Positions 63,753 through 64,000 of a stretch of DNA of 64,000 bases are shown piece by piece; within the stretch, counting starts at the first letter, position 1; every line of letters starts with the position of its first letter. The notes beneath the pieces are model-generated. The model had not been told where the DNA came from and ran no database searches. It saw only the letters and a list, made by a program, of their open reading frames with translations. This stretch comes from Dromaius novaehollandiae (Eukaryota > Chordata > Aves > Casuariiformes > Dromaiidae). The position numbers and the translations under genes were made by a program. The DNA is taken from positions 4,774,001 to 4,838,000 of the forward strand of contig NC_088117.1 in the NCBI RefSeq assembly GCF_036370855.1, written 5' to 3'.

Positions 63753-64000
63753 CTACATCTAGACCAGAATACAGAGATTATGGGGAGACATATTACAACC
63801 AACAAAACCACTGCTTAAAACCAGAAGCATGACTCCTCCCCAAATGTCATTGAAACATCTTGTGCAGTTTCCTGCCTTAAAAAAGGACACTCAAATCAAT
63901 GCTATATGCCAAGAAATAACATAAAAAGGAACTATACCATATACTTCTCTGGAAACCCAGGCCAAGGTGAATTACAAACGTTCAAGTACTATAAGTTCAT

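Larger units (their letters stand above)
59986..64000. other. Non-coding sequence, no gene recognised
   Basis: Unique sequence. An open plus frame at 60256-60663 (135 codons) is Leu- and Phe-rich and unrecognised. Poly-A of about 14 lies near 62234 and a short G run near 62403. Palindromic repeat relics lie at 61995-62110 and 63662-63752. Confidence 0.5.

Noticed and set aside
1-64000. CRISPR array, bacterial operon, phage or endogenous viral genes
   Set aside because: No regularly spaced repeats, no tightly packed long frames with ribosome sites, and no retroviral or other viral protein motifs were found. CR1 and MIR relics place the sequence in a vertebrate genome.

Overview
The window reads as non-coding nuclear DNA from a bird. 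The main evidence is a CR1 retrotransposon fragment at 26479-27132 on the minus strand. Its residual reverse-transcriptase C-terminus and 3' untranslated region match the avian CR1 type. Vertebrate short tandem repeats, decayed MIR-like SINE relics and degenerate palindromic repeats typical of sauropsid genomes agree with this. CpG is scarce except in a few short patches. No prokaryotic gene organisation, viral gene set, rRNA gene or convincing tRNA gene is visible. The bird lineage cannot be fixed; the number of readable ancient repeats hints at a slowly evolving lineage, which is weak inference.

Layout. 1-12.6 kb: AT-rich unique sequence with short repeats, an AT microsatellite and small palindromes. 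12.69-12.95 kb: the densest CpG patch. 13-23 kb: unique sequence with the two best exon candidates, both on the minus strand (17330-17405 and 22669-22850), a tight hairpin at 20249 and a TA/CA microsatellite. 24.7 kb: a MIR relic. 26.5-27.1 kb: the CR1 copy. 28-31 kb: a small exon candidate and a diverged pair of about 95-bp repeat copies. 33.3-33.6 kb: a GC- and CpG-rich patch. 35-48 kb: small exon-like intervals, MIR relics, homopolymers and a segment with POU and homeodomain-like sites near 47 kb. 48-64 kb: mostly unique sequence with several MIR relics, palindromic repeat relics and an enhancer-like block near 53.6 kb.

None of the long open frames gives a recognisable protein apart from the CR1 remnant; the longest, 180 codons at 50346-50888, is within what 64 kb of such sequence yields by chance. 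The most economical reading is an intron or intergenic stretch near a gene whose exons are short or lie outside. If the minus-strand exon candidates are real, the window would lie in the 5' part of a gene, or of a non-coding transcript, read right to left. No new multi-gene system is visible.
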